DNA of 64,000 bases from Hyalella azteca (Eukaryota > Arthropoda > Malacostraca > Amphipoda > Hyalellidae): assembly GCF_000764305.2 (NCBI RefSeq), contig NW_025936295.1:620001-684000 (forward strand), in the 5' to 3' direction. This document shows, piece after piece, positions 34,591 through 47,393 of the stretch. The notes beneath the pieces are model-generated. The model was not told where the DNA came from, did no database searches, and saw only the letters and a program-made list of their open reading frames with translations. Every line of letters starts with the position of its first letter. The first letter of the stretch is position 1. Position numbers and translations under genes: made by a program.

Positions 34591-37500
34591 TAAATCGATT
34601 GGATAAATGTATCCATTATAATAACTTTTAGTCTACCTTTAGCATAGAAACTCACTAACTAATCTAAGAAGAGCATTCAGAGTCCTAATAGGTATTTGAG
34701 TAAATTTAAAGATTATTCAACAAATTACTAAATGCAATTTTGTTACTTCGAAAAAATGAATAGCTTATCTTTCTATAATACTTATCGCTATCGCAGATAT
34801 CGAATAATTATTACCCTTTTCAGTAATTTCCTAAACGCAATTACGATATTTCAAAGATACTATATACATTTTTATACCGGATCATTTTATAATAGAATTT
34901 TGTCATTGACTCACTAACCTGACTAGTTCCGCTCACTCTTTATGAATGTTCGAGAACGCAAGCACTCGTGCCGACAGCAAAGAGCTTTATAAGAAGGAAC
35001 GCATTCAGCAATAATGACTAGCACTTGTGAACGCTCGTAGCCATTCAAAGAGCTGTAAACACAACTCACTGACAAATGTACAGCCTCTTGAGCTCTGTAT
35101 ACTAGCGCCTCTAACTTCAACACAACTCGTCGAGATGCTCACTGGTAGCATCCAAGTTGAACTGCGCAACAATGATGGAATTAGGTTAAAATCTCCAAGA
35201 CATTGGAGAGTTTTTAATTGGAAACACTTTGCCTGTTTTAATTGCTGTAATGCATGTCTTATTTATCTTAAATAATTCTTCAATCACTCGACATGCTTCT
35301 CTTACAATTTTCACAGCGTACACGTTTTGCAATAACACTTGGCTTAAAAGGAAAACAAATGACTGCCAATTCATAATGGGTATTTAATCACAACTGCGAA
35401 GATAACCCACACGTTATTCTTACGTGATGGCAGCAAAATTAACTCCATCTAATTTGCTGGTTGTAAAAACTACCCTCGCCTCACTGCGTGGAGTTGAAAT
35501 AAATCCTTCAATAGCAATAGAAGCTTGCTGCAGCTCTATGAGAGATGCGTCGGCTAGCAATGCAATTGTTGGGGCAGCCGAAACCTAATGTTTGGCTAAT
35601 GTTGAGCTAGCTCATTTGCGCATTAATCGTTACTGACCAAATTAATTTATTGATCTAATTTGTTCACGTTCATTATTTACTAATTTATTAAGTTCCATTT
35701 AAATTTATTTATTTAAATTCAGCATTTGAATTTATTGAGGTCCAGCAGGTAATATTAATTCATTTCGTTGATAGTTTAGCCTTAAAGTGAGTATTTACTT
35801 CAGAGTTAAACAACGTGATTTTTTATTTTGTCAGTGATGAATTTTGTCAGTGATGTCGATGTTTCCAGACAAAGTTTAGCATTTACCAGGTTTCACGAAA
35901 TTTAATCACTGGGCAAGTGCTAGTGGACTATAGCTACTTTGAGTACAAGTAAAATTGATTTAAATTTGTATTGCCATGCAAGTAATAGTGAGAGGATAAA
36001 TATCAATACGAAATGGGTGTGAATTCATTATAATTATTTTTGGGAAGTTCCTTCTGTCTATTATGAATTTTTTACCTCATAACTTATTTTAATTGCACTA
36101 TATTACACACAAAAATAATGAACATCACAAAAAAAAATAAAAATGTAAAAGGATTTATTCATCTTTTCTGACTGGCTTGCGGAAGCTTCGATGACACTTA
36201 CGATCGATGTCAAACCGCTCCTAGAATCTATAATTTATTATGCGTAACTCAAGCACTCACTAATTGTGCTCAGCAAATCTAAAGAGTTTCTAAGCCAATA
36301 AGTTGGTCACGTTCGACTGCATTCGAAACCCCTTGACGTCCGCTCTTCAGGCCTTGAGAGCAACCGATAGCGAACCCTGCTTTGCCGGAGTGGTCAGCAC
36401 AAAAACCTTATATAATATTTTAATTAATAAATAAACATATGTCGTTCATCTTAATAAATCCTCAGCCTGTTCATAAATGTCTGATTTAAATCATCAATTC
36501 GAATTGCTTGAAGAGTTATTTTTATATTTAATTAGTTCATCGAAAAGCTCTTTTCCATGCATGCATCCGAATCGAGAATTGGATTCAGCCATTTCCTTTA
36601 ACTCAGCAATCAGTCCATAGATAAACGAAATTTTTAATTGATGGCTTAATTAATCTTCGAACTATATGCCTGATTTTAGTTAGTACAGTTGGTGGCGAAT
36701 CTTGGTCAATTTAAACTAATATGTCATTATAGGAACATTATTATTTTCATTGATATGTATTACTTAAATACCATCTTACGGAAAATTAAAACCCTTCAAA
36801 TTTCAAATTTGAATACAAGCATGACATTTTAAAGTATATTTATATTTTAAGGCACACTATTCACAGAGTTTATCTCTGTCATTATTTGGACACGTGCACT
36901 AGCCGCGTCGGCACAGAGGTACAACAATCAATCAGGCAATCGTTTGGCGCCGTACCGGTGATAATCAATCGGCACGGAACCAAGTCAATTGTTAGGTCAT
37001 ATTGGCATTCACATTTGTTTCGCGGCCCTGTGTGAGCATTTCATTAGGTTGGGCGAACACACACAAACGGTGTCGTGGCGTTGGCTATTTGTCTGCTTTA
37101 GACCGTCTGTCCAGAGACGTGTTTACCAACGTAAATGTTGCAATTCCTCCCTAGGCTGTCCGAGTTCCGTACGAACGATGTGAACACATGCTACGTAACA
37201 CAAGCTAAATTACTAGGCAGGATATTTATCTTCTGTGAAGTGTTTTTTGTATGACTTGTGTCTGTCATAACTCAGCACGGAATAATTCAAACTTTTTCAC
37301 AGTATTTTACATGTTTGTTTCATGCTTACATTCCCGAATTAAATTGAACTTGCACCTGGCAAATAGGATACGCTAACACAATTAACAATCAATTATCATG
37401 CTATTGAAAGGTTGGATTATTTTTCATGATATTAATTATACTAAAATAAATGCCTAAGGAAAAATAGACATTTATAATTATTAAGAATTTGAGTTTAGAA

Positions 37501-37774
37501 TAATCTGCCTAATGAAACGTACTATTTTTGAGAAAAAAAAAATAATGCTCCGTGTAACAACAATTGATAGTAACTACGGGAGTAGACAAGCAATCTACCG
37601 TCTGTGCATTGTTTACCCCCACAAAGTTGGACTTATTTTCTTTCTACCAGAACATCTTTATAGTGGAGGGGAATTATTTCATTATTTTTTGGTGGCCACC
37701 CAAAAACCAACCATGTGCTGTCTCTGATGTAGTCGTTTGGCTTGGTCCTGTAGAAGCTTTGGTTGTCATTTACA
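34591..37774. other. AT-rich stretch, nothing recognised
   Basis: Only short or overlapping frames. No tandem arrays; a mildly GC-richer patch at about 36890-37160. Confidence 0.35.
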
Positions 37775-38073
37775 GTTTTATTGACATGTTTGGTGACTAA
37801 AAGGGAGTTATTTATTGTTTTATTGACATGTTTGGTGACTAAAAGAGAGTTTATTATTGCGGGATTTGCCTTGGCTTGTTGACTGTGGCGATTTCTTAAC
37901 GAATTGCCTTGTCAGGGATTGTCCGATTAACGATACGCGGGCGCTGAAGCTCTGTTTGTTATAGAAAAATTTGTGCTTCTTTTTATTTATAAAGAATATC
38001 GTGGCTAGCTGCAGTTCTGTTTGTTATAGAAAAATTTGTGCTTCTCTTTATTTATAAAAAATATCGTGGCTAT
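37775..38073. repeat. Two adjacent duplications, 42 bp and 65 bp
   Basis: The segment starting GTTTTATTGACATGTTTGG is duplicated at 37775 and 37817. A second segment starting TCTGTTTGTTATAGAAAAAT is duplicated at 37951 and 38016. Both pairs are nearly identical, hence recent. Confidence 0.88.
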
Positions 38074-38371
38074 GACTGAGGATCAATTTGTTTATAATTT
38101 TTTTGTGTATTTCGTCGTAAGATCTACTCCTCTATATATGTTTTTGCATCAAAACTTTTTAATATAGGAATTTAGTAAATCAAATTTGTCGGAATTTTTC
38201 ATCAGTCAATCAATACTTTATGGTCTAATAAAATTTATTCTATGCAGATGAAATAGGTTTCTACTATTCTTGCAAAATACAATGGCAAAGAATTGTACAG
38301 AATTCTAATTCTCGATTGATATAAGTTGACATAGAGTCCGATTTCATCATTAATGTATAACAAAAAAGTAT

Positions 38372-38957
38372 TTACAATAAATAACTACTCAAGAAAGTAG
38401 TTACGATAAATAACTATTCAAGAGAGTAGTTACGATAATTAACTTTTCAAGAGAGTAGTTACGATAATTAACTACTCAAGAAAGTAGTTACGATAAATAA
38501 CTTCTCAAGAGAGTAGTTACGATAAATAACTATTCAAGAGAGTAGTTACGATAAATAACTATTCAAGAGAGTAGTTACGATAAATAACTATTCAAGAGAG
38601 TAGTTACGATAAATAACTACTCAAGAGAGTAGTTAGGATAAATAACTACTCATGAGAGTAGTTACGATAAATAACTATTCAAGAGAGTAGTTACGATAAA
38701 TAACTACTCAAGAGAGTAGTTAGGATAAATAACTACTCATGAGAGTAGTTACGATAAATAACTATTCAAGAGAGTAGTTACGATAAATAACTACTCAAGA
38801 GAGTAGTTACGATAAATAACTACTCATGAGAGTAGTTACGATAAACACCTACTCAAGAGAGTAGTTATGATAAATAACTACTCAAGAGAGTAGTTACGAT
38901 AAATAACTACTGATGAGAGTAGTTACGATAAACACCTACTCTCTTCAAGACAGTAGC
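38372..38957. repeat. 29 bp array of inverted-repeat units, about 20 copies
   Basis: Each unit consists of TTACGATAAATAACTACTCA and AGAGAGTAG. Within and across each unit, arms TAACTACTC and GAGTAGTTA flank a 4 nt spacer (AAGA or ATGA). The left arm is often TAACTATTC, which still pairs as RNA through one U-G. The right arm is nearly invariant. Confidence 0.95.
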
Positions 38958-40182
38958 CACGTTCATGATTAGAAACAATTCTGTTCCACAACTTTCTTTT
39001 AAAATCAGCAAGCAACGAACGTGAATTCGATCGTCCGTAATTGCCACATATTCAATATTCACTATAAAAATTATGCTCAAGTGAACATAATTACTGTAAC
39101 CAAATAATCATACGCGCCATACATATCAATACCACTAATTTTCGGTGCTATACATAACCTCATTTGACGCTTAAATTCGTTGATTATGTTCAGATATAAC
39201 GATTCGAAGCCTCCCGCGGTCAAATACATTCATTCCGAGCCCCGTAGTTCATGCAAATCATTCGAATTTGACTACATTCTTTATTGCTCAATTTCGATCA
39301 AACAAACTGCATTTTTCAACTAAATTTCACGGAACCAATTAGTGCATTCGTTTTAATGCTATTCCTACCTAAATTGCAAATTGCAAATTAGTCTGGCTGT
39401 TCGTGAGTGAGTGCATATATTGACTGCATAAGACGGATCTCTAGCCGAGTTTGTGTGAGTTTCGCATGAGGTTTAGAAAGATTTGAATGAGCGAAAAATT
39501 GGAACCACAGCTGTGATTTGACCAGATATCGTATACATTGAATGAAATTAATTTCATGGTTTCCACACTGGATGGAAAAAGCAATTTTTATCGTGTAAGG
39601 CTTGCTAAATATTGCTTACAGGCAATATGGATGCATTGACGATCTTTGATTGGAATTTTTATGTTTTAGTTGAAGTTGAAGAGTGCTACTTGAAATTTTA
39701 GCAGGTAGGTGATTGAAATTCATGCGCAGTTAATATACATTATTTGTCCTAAAAATATATTTATACAGAAATAATTAATCATTTTTATTTATTTCCTATT
39801 GATATTCATGAATCAAAAATTATTATTCATTTATATCAGTCCTTGATAGCTCATGGTTTCCGTTTTTATCTTATAGACAAGTGACTATCTATTTAATTTT
39901 GTCTCTCATACAACAATATTAAAAGCCTTATTACAACCCATATGCGTCTCGTTCCATTGAAAAATTGCAGACCACGGTTGTTGCCAGCAATGTCACTTCA
40001 ACGAGACATGATCGATCGTTTGTCCGGAAATTGAATTAAGCAGGAATATCGACGAGCATTTCAGTAAATACAGGGCAATGGAGTGTCAAACTGCCACCTT
40101 GCGTCACAAAAACGCTTTCAAACACTTCTTCTGGAGGAAATGTGTTCAAAGCGGTCAGACTTTTACGCATAAATAGCATCAA
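38958..40182. other. AT-rich stretch, nothing recognised
   Basis: No repeats, frames or splice pairs of note. Confidence 0.4.
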
Positions 40183-40498
40183 AGTACCAGTTCACGTATA
40201 AAGTACCAATGATAAAGTACCAGTTCACGTATAAAGTACCCCGCATAAAGTGCCCATGCATGCACCAGTCCCGTATAAAGTGCCAATATTTTAGTCCCCG
40301 TACAAAGTACAAATGTACCAGTCCCCGTATAAAGTATCAATGTACCAGTCCCTGTATAGAGTACCAATGTACCAGTCCCCGTGTAAAGCAACAATGTACC
40401 AGTTCCCGTATAAAGTGCCAATGTACCAGTCCCTGTATAATGTACCAATGTACCAGTCCCTGTATAATGTACCAATGTACGAGTTCACGCGCATAGTT
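40183..40498. repeat. 27 bp minisatellite, about 11 copies
   Basis: Unit TACCAGTCCCCGTATAAAGT plus a seven-base linker such as ACCAATG. The left end is more diverged (TTCACG variants). Frames open on both strands are due to the 27 bp period. Confidence 0.92.
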
Positions 40499-41044
40499 TC
40501 ATCATAGCAGTTCAGCTATGAAGTTTCAATAAATCAATTCACATATTTTAAATACGGTCTGACATCTGCGCATATACTGTCAATACTCTTTTACATATAA
40601 AGTTCCTTCATACCAGGTCAAATATATATATAGTACTAATATACTATTTTACAAAGGGGAAATCAATAATATTAATTTACATAGAAAGTACCAACATACC
40701 ACTTCATATTCAAAGTAACAGTAAGTTCAGTAACAAACAATAGTCCAGTTCAGTGACAAGCAATAGAAAATGCAATAACTAGCTCACTTAAATAGCATCA
40801 ATATGCCAGTTCATGAATGGAATAATAACAGATCACGAATATAGAAAAATTATAAGAAAATTGTCAATAAGAAATACTCTCTGGCCTTCATTGAAACATG
40901 CGTTAAAGAATAGATAAATGCACATGTTTTAGATTTTATACTCTCACTGAACTTTAAGTATAGAATAACTAAAATATATTCAGGGATTTTACTTTCTTTG
41001 CTTCATACTTTATTTTTTGAGGAATAATTCGAGTTGAAAATTTA

Positions 41045-41165
41045 TTGCCAACATATACCTACATATGTACCAACGTATATATGTTGGTATATATATACTG
41101 TAAGTATATATACGTTGGTATATATATACCAACGTATATATACATATACATATATACCAACGAGG
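41045..41165. repeat. AT-rich palindromic block
   Basis: Contains a perfect 40 bp palindrome at 41104-41143. Each arm reads GTATATATACGTTGGTATAT from outside to the centre. Partial copies of the ACGTTGG and CCAACGT arms occur on both sides. Confidence 0.95.
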
Positions 41166-41510
41166 CGCCAAAAATTTTTCAAAGGAAGTGGAAGTAACGG
41201 AGTCGCGGCCATTGTTTTACACTTCGTATCGAAGCTCTTCTTCTTTTGACGGCGGTGATTTTGAGTTCGACTGAAGTTTCCCATTGTATTTTTGAGGCCA
41301 ATCAATAGGAAGGGAGGAGTGCTGCACATCGGCGTGACGATGGAACCCGACTGTGATGAATGAAACGTTGTGGCATCTGACATGCACGCGGAGCTTCTCG
41401 AGCGCCGACTTTGCTTCTCGCTTTTGCCGATGACAGGCGAATTGTTCGCTGGGAATTTTTTGCGTGGATTTTTTAATGTTGTTCTTGAAGTTTGAATCTC
41501 TGGTCTTCAT
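41166..41510 (-). CDS. Unrecognised 97-codon ORF in a GC-richer block
   Basis: The minus-strand frame at 41217-41510 begins MKTRDSNFKNNIKKSTQKI and ends in a charged stretch PPSKEEELRYEV. A second minus-strand frame overlaps it and contains an ATG in good context (AACAATGGCC at about 41212). Two overlapping frames and no known domain make a real gene uncertain; a 5' exon or an old mobile element are alternatives. Confidence 0.17.
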
Positions 41511-42589
41511 ATGAGTGCTTGTCAGTGAAATTGGGTACTTGTGAATGATGGTATCGATGAAGTGGTTTTTATCTTTTGCAATATATCTTTAAAAATATTA
41601 TTGATTTGCTGGTAATCGTTGTATAGAATGCAACGAGTGAAGTCTCGTCTCCTCGATTGTGAATAGGATTACCCATACATTAAAATACTTTAATGTGCTT
41701 ACCTTACCATAACATACCCAATCAAAAATCTGAAACACCAGTGACATCATCGGTAATCATCCCACTAAAATTGTATGTATTAATACTTTAACTACTCATT
41801 TAATACAAGATGTATTGTGAAATTAGTTCTAGGTTGGATATTTTATCTCTGTAAATTAATTTCAATTTTAATTAGCAATTTCGCCTTCAAGTTTGTGAAT
41901 CAATTTCAATTTCTTAGCCCCATTTCCAAAACATGTTTATTTATTTTCAACAACAAATATTGCCACAAGTTCTGCTCTATATCACATATTGCGTTGTGGC
42001 CGCGACGGAAGCGCAAAGTGCGAGAAAGAAGAAAAAACGGACAACGGGAGGCGCTGTCTTCACTGTCTACTGATGCAGCAACTGTCACATGTCGTTATGA
42101 CAGAACTCCATTCATAGACACAAAAGTTGACAGTGAAGGACGGCAAATCTCATTTGGTGAAGCTCATACATTTTTTATAGGCAAATGCTTCATTGCGTGG
42201 TATTTGTACGCTGGCTTAAATGACGATCACAGAATGACTTTTTTTTAAACCAATTATCGTTTATTATTTAATTTACACTTTGTCAATTAGAAATACAAGT
42301 CTCATAGAAAATAATGTTCACTCTGTGTAACGGAATAAAACAAATTAAAAATACAAGTATCATAGAAAACCAGTGATCCATGTAAGTATTTTTAGAATAG
42401 CGTCTAATTATTATTTTTATTACAGGTGGTGGAAATGAAAACTATCTTAGATATTCTCTCAATAACTATTTATTCACATGGATGAGCATTTAAATTCTAA
42501 ACAAATTATATATAATCAATTACAATAGAAAACAAAGTCACTGTCATAAAAACGATCGGATTCCAAAGTCCGTTCAATTTTCAGTAAAA
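41511..42589. other. No confident gene
   Basis: A 143-codon plus frame at 41817-42248 is hydrophobic first and then basic (RRKRKVRERRKNGQRE) with no recognisable domain; I regard it as unsupported. Confidence 0.3.
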
Positions 42590-42841
42590 ATGAAGCTCGC
42601 CAAGCAAGCCGATTGTTCGAGTTACCCCGAAAATATATATGGTCGTTTCATTCTTTCACGTGCGTTTTACAGCGATTCAAAATTTTTGTTTGCACGCAAG
42701 GCTGATCCTATTGGCAAGCAGTTTTGTGTTTGCCGCCTTATACCCAATATATTGGCTGGGGACTTCCTTCTTCCGTCTGACAACTGTCAATCATACGGAG
42801 ACCGCCCGTCTAGAAATGGGATTTCCAAAAATTCTCCGTGA
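42590..42841 (+). CDS. Unrecognised 83-codon ORF
   Basis: ATG in a favourable context (TAAAAATG) opens 83 codons beginning MKLAKQADCSSYPENIYGR and ending SRNGISKNSP. The composition is balanced, and G+C is higher than in the flanks. A second plus-strand frame (42639-42935) is open over most of the same DNA, so either, both or neither may be coding. No domain, signal peptide or partner exon was recognised. Confidence 0.18.
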   Translation: MKLAKQADCSSYPENIYGRFILSRAFYSDSKFLFARKADPIGKQFCVCRLIPNILAGDFLLPSDNCQSYGDRPSRNGISKNSP

Positions 42842-43863
42842 TGCCGAACTTCGATTCTTATTTTTTTATGGTAGGCAAAATCGTCCTGTCCAAGCCGAAA
42901 ATCCAAAGTTCTCCACTCAAGCAGTATTAATTTAAATACAGGTAATTATTACGTAATCAATTAACTGTTGATCAACTAATTTCTGTAAAATTAAATTAAA
43001 TAATATTAACTAAGCATTCGGAATCTACATGAAAAAGCCCTAATTCTTCTAATTGAACGTGATTAGTTTACATTTATCATGAATTTTCTAACTAACGCAT
43101 GCAGTAAATTGTGCCCCTGGAATTCAAGAGAATTATGGAACTGGACTCAACACTGATCAGCTGTCACTAAAATCTATTAAAATATGTCGACATCAACCGC
43201 CCTGCTTGTCCAGGCATAAACACAAACGTCTCGTGTAACAGGATTACAATTTATATCCGAGCGACTGTTTCCTGTTATTCGTGTTTTAAGATATTATTGA
43301 GTTTTTGTGGAAAAAATTTTGTTTGAATGCTTGAGTGTTTAGATTTGCTCCAATGCTTGTTCTTTATCTTTACTGTAATTTTCAATTAGATAATCTAATC
43401 TATAATTTAATTATAATTGGATAATCTAATCTAAAATTTAGCTGCAGTTATCTGCTCAATATTATTTTGAATCCCGTCTATCAACACAAACAATCACAAT
43501 CTTATAGAAGTCAATGCCTTTCGGAATCGTTAGTATGTGTAACTTTCAGTACGTGCAACTGAGGAGTATTTTTCACAATAACGCATGGTAGAATATTAGG
43601 ATAATAAAATTTGTAATTTATGCATCTGCTACTCGAATTAGATCATTTAATGTTTTAATAACTTTATCGGGCATTTTTCTTACGTTGCACAAACTACTTT
43701 TTCAGTACATCTCGATTCTACCGATATCTGTTTTTATGGTATATACTTGAGCATCATTTAGGCGATGATAATATTTACGAACAACAATTACAATTATTAA
43801 TTTGACAATCAATAGCAATTGTTTAATAACTCTCTTGATTATTATTCTTTACTCCCGACTCAG

Positions 43864-43958
43864 GCAATAATGATTTCAGTGAACTGACAATTTCCAAGTC
43901 TGTGAACAAACACATTGAGGATCTCGAGAAACTCAAGCCGATGGAAGTCACCTCCTGA
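43864..43958 (+). CDS. Candidate 3'-terminal coding exon
   Basis: A strong 3' splice site precedes this segment: TTTAATAAC as a possible branch point about 30 bases upstream, a pyrimidine-rich tract, then CGACTCAG ending at 43863. The exon enters in phase 1, reads 30 codons (NNDFSELTISKSVNKHIEDL, then EKLKPMEVTS) and stops with TGA at 43956-43958. Third codon positions are clearly richer in G and C than local DNA, and the other two frames close quickly. The hydrophilic, charged product suggests a C-terminal tail. The parent gene and function are unknown; upstream plus-strand exons were not identified with confidence. Confidence 0.33.
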
Positions 43959-46149
43959 GGGATAAAGAAGCCTATCAAGATACAAAGACGAAACATCTGG
44001 TGGGCTATTGTAGCTTACCTGTACGTAAGTGTCACGTTACCGCAGTCTTGTTGCTTCTAATTAGATACGAGCTGCTCTGCTGCCGGGGAGGTGCAATTCG
44101 ATGCGCCACATCCGCACTTGCTAGCACTCCGGATTATCGTTATTGCCGTTTTATAAGCAATTTAGATCCGTTTAAATTACCAGTTTCTCATTCATTGTTT
44201 ACTTGTAATTTTCTAAGGATGTTGTTTGAATTTGAAACTGGTCCTTTTAGTAGCGACTATTAAATTTAGATTGTACTTTTTAGTTGCGGGGACTCGGATA
44301 ATTTTTTTATATGTTGTTCTAAAGCAATTCAGCATTTAGATCTGTTTAAATCGCCCAGTTATGGCTTTTCGTTCGCATATGATTTTATTTTTTAGGCTAA
44401 TTTAAATTGATGGTAATTCTTTAAAGGCCACTATGAATTTAGAAAGTATATTTTATCACTCGCCCTAACTCTAAACATAAATTGTCACTCATTTTACTGC
44501 CAATGTATCGAAGTTGGCCATTTGTCTTCGTTCTATATTTCGTTCAACTTCAGGTAGTTATACTAAAAGTCGTCTCAATTTGATACTGGTAAAATTAAAT
44601 AACGGAAATAACTAAAACTTTTCCACATTTGTTCGATGCATGCATCAAACAAAGCATCGATCAGATATTCGATCAGAGCAGATATCAGTCATCGATCAGA
44701 TATTCGAATCCGGCATGGCTATAGTTCTGGTCGAATTTCCTCGGAATTATTCGAACCCGCATATTCGGCAAAAGAATTGGTTGTCGTTAGGACTTGGCAA
44801 TAGTGGTGCAGTGTCGCACACTGTTATTAATTCGAGAAGGCGTTTTATGTGGCTGCCTTCTTTTCAGCTTGTAGGTTTCGTGTATATGTGTGTGTTCAAG
44901 TGTAATATGTAATGTTGAACCGGGAAGTTTTAATCTCTTCCTTCTTAAGTTTGATTTTCCATGCTGATCGCTATTAATGGAGCAGGTCTCCGAAACGTTT
45001 TCAATGAAGATATTGTGGATTTTCTGAACGTTTTCATTGCTTTTAAAGTCTTATTTAATCGAGATGGCTTGTTAGACTTCAGTCACTTCACATTTACATA
45101 TGTGTGTTGTAGTGTCACATATAATGGAAGAATCGGGAAGAATTTTTAGGCTCTGTATGTAAATGTGCGCTGAAGTTTCACACCAGTGGGTATCGTTTAC
45201 ACCAGTGTTTAAAATTCATAGTACCAAGATTGTAGCAGTGAGAAGCGGGTTCGATTCCATCTCTGTGCGATAGTTCTAGTGAATCGTTGAGGAGGCCGAG
45301 CAGAAATGGAGCATTGAGTAAAGTGTTCTAGACCGCAACAAGCTGTGAATGTTCTGCGATGAATCGGCGACAGGCCTAAGGCCTAGTAAATGCTGAATCC
45401 GTTACATGATGGTTGAAACGGAAAGGCTTTTTACGCTTCGTCCGTCGGTGGCATTTTCATGTCCGAAGACGTCACCTGATACGTTCCCTATTGTGTCCTG
45501 CGTCGCTTCTAGACTTGATCCCAAACCAGTGCCATTGTAGCTCACGCACAGACAATTTTAAGACCACTTTACCGGAAAATGGACAAATTTTACTCTCGCT
45601 TTGATAGAAGTCGATGGACGCTATACTTGTAGGAGCTGCCTCATCCAAACTGGAATAAACTTCAATAACCGACTTACGAAGCTATAAGATAACGTTGATT
45701 AGGACAGGGATCGAGATGAAAATTCTACCAATATGTGACTTGGGTGTCGAAAAAACATTTCGACAAAATTTGATTCATGAATCGGATTCTTCTTTCAGTT
45801 TGACTTTATCTATCTTAGAAATTTAGTCGGTATGCATTAGCGATATCGTTAAGATAAATTTCGAAATTCCTAAATGCTCCTTGCATAACCATATTAATGA
45901 TATTATTAAATTTTACCGCTCAACAATATTGGAATAAGTCAGTCTTCCTGTAGACTTTCTTTATCAAAGTAGTATTATCTTACATGTATACGAATCTCAA
46001 TCGTATGTAGGAGCCTTAAATTACACGTATCCAAATAATCTTATCAAACAAGTATGCTTATCTTGAAATTAGCAACACAGCAATTTTGCAATGCACTTAA
46101 TTGTACTCAAATTACGTGTAATTTGAGTATCGAAGTAACTTTAACTTTA
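43959..46149. other. No confident gene downstream of the candidate exon
   Basis: ATTAAA at about 44264 could serve as a polyadenylation signal for the exon above. At about 45160-45640 a GC-richer block contains GCGGGTTCGATTCCATCTC, which resembles a tRNA T-arm without a cloverleaf around it. Frames at 44000-44263 and 44640-44912 are unsupported. Confidence 0.3.
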
Positions 46150-46610
46150 CCGCCTACATGTACGTATCTCGTACGCATCAAAGTAATTTTACCGAACACA
46201 TGTACGTATCTTGTACGCATCGAAATAATTTTACCGTACACGTATACGTATATTGCACGCATCAAAGTAATTTTACCGCACACATGTACGTATCTCGCAC
46301 GCATCAAAGTAATTTTACCGTTCACATGTACGTATCTCGCACGCATCAAATTACCGCACACATGTACGTATCTCGCACGCATCAAAGTAATTTTACCGCA
46401 CACATGTACGTATCTCGCACGCATCAAAGTAATTTTACCGCACACGTGTACGTATCATACGCATCAAAGTAATTTTATCATACACGTGTACGTATCTTGG
46501 ACGCATCAAAGTAATTTCACCGTACACGTGTACGTATCACGCACGCATTAGAGTAATTTTACCGCACACGTATACGTATCATACGCATCAAAGTAGTCTT
46601 ATCTTAAACG
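46150..46610. repeat. 42 bp tandem repeat, about 11 copies
   Basis: Units starting ACATGTACGTATCTCGCACG recur every 42 bp (46156, 46198, 46240 and on), with one unit shortened by 12 bp near 46350. Frames on both strands stay open because of the period and encode nothing recognisable. Confidence 0.95.
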
Positions 46611-46701
46611 TATAAAAGTCAAGCGATATTCTCGTCCTGTATTGTATTGACGACCTCGGTTATATGGATGAAGGTTGGTGCGCTCGATTGTTTCAGGAAG
46701 C

Positions 46702-46911
46702 TCATTGTGTTGAAGGAGAAGACTTTGCCGCAGACATGATCTTTCTATTGAGGCCGTCGAAATAGACCAGCTCAAGAGGATACATCCACGGGTCGAACGG
46801 CCTCACCACAAAAGCCAGATCTCTTACATAGGCTTCAGGGGCTGGTTGAGAGCCTGGATTAGATGGAAACGCGTCTTCATCATCAAGCTTAAAATTGTTA
46901 CTGCAGCATCT
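46702..46911 (-). other. Open segment without ATG, possible exon or relic
   Basis: A stop-to-stop minus-strand segment of 69 codons has no ATG at its head. It reads LDDEDAFPSNPGSQPAPEAY, then VRDLAFVVRPFDPWMYPLEL, and stops after KSSPSTQ. It lies in a GC-richer block just beyond the 42 bp array. The look is coding-like but the family is unrecognised and no clean acceptor was found. Confidence 0.18.
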
Positions 46912-47393
46912 CTACCCATTGAGCTGGCTGCCTTCTGTATAAGAATAATGTACTTCATAATTGGATTCGATCACAATTCTTTCCTTTAAATTGGAGAGAT
47001 GAATGCATTAGATGAATGCATAAATCTAAACACTTGCTAAATTATCAGAGCTTCAAAAGCGTTCAACACGAAGATTTACGGTGGGCCAATACAAATAAGT
47101 TTCAAACAAGTTTTAAATGCATATATCAGAGGGGGGAATTATTTATATTTTTCACTACTTTATTCCCGTTTGGTGTTTTATCTTTGCGTTCCATTGAATA
47201 TTTGTTTCGATAAACATATTATTAGTTTCATCATTTACATCAAGATTCAATTTATTTTACGCGATCTTTCCTTTGTATTCCTACAATGCTCATTATCTAT
47301 GCAATTCACGTGTAAACAGGTGAACATTAAAATATCACAAACTCCTATCGCCATTCGCCGTCCGACCGCAAACAAGACTTCAAGAAATTCAAA
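46912..47393. other. AT-rich stretch, nothing recognised
   Basis: Two overlapping plus-strand frames (47016-47213 and 47170-47397) lack support. Confidence 0.35.

Noticed and set aside
41817..42248. 143-codon plus ORF with a basic stretch
   Set aside because: Its first half is AT-derived hydrophobic sequence, and there is no recognisable domain or splice support.
45230..45290. tRNA-like T-arm (GGGTTCGATTCC) near 45250
   Set aside because: No acceptor stem, D-arm or anticodon arm could be folded around it; at most a remnant of a tRNA-derived SINE.
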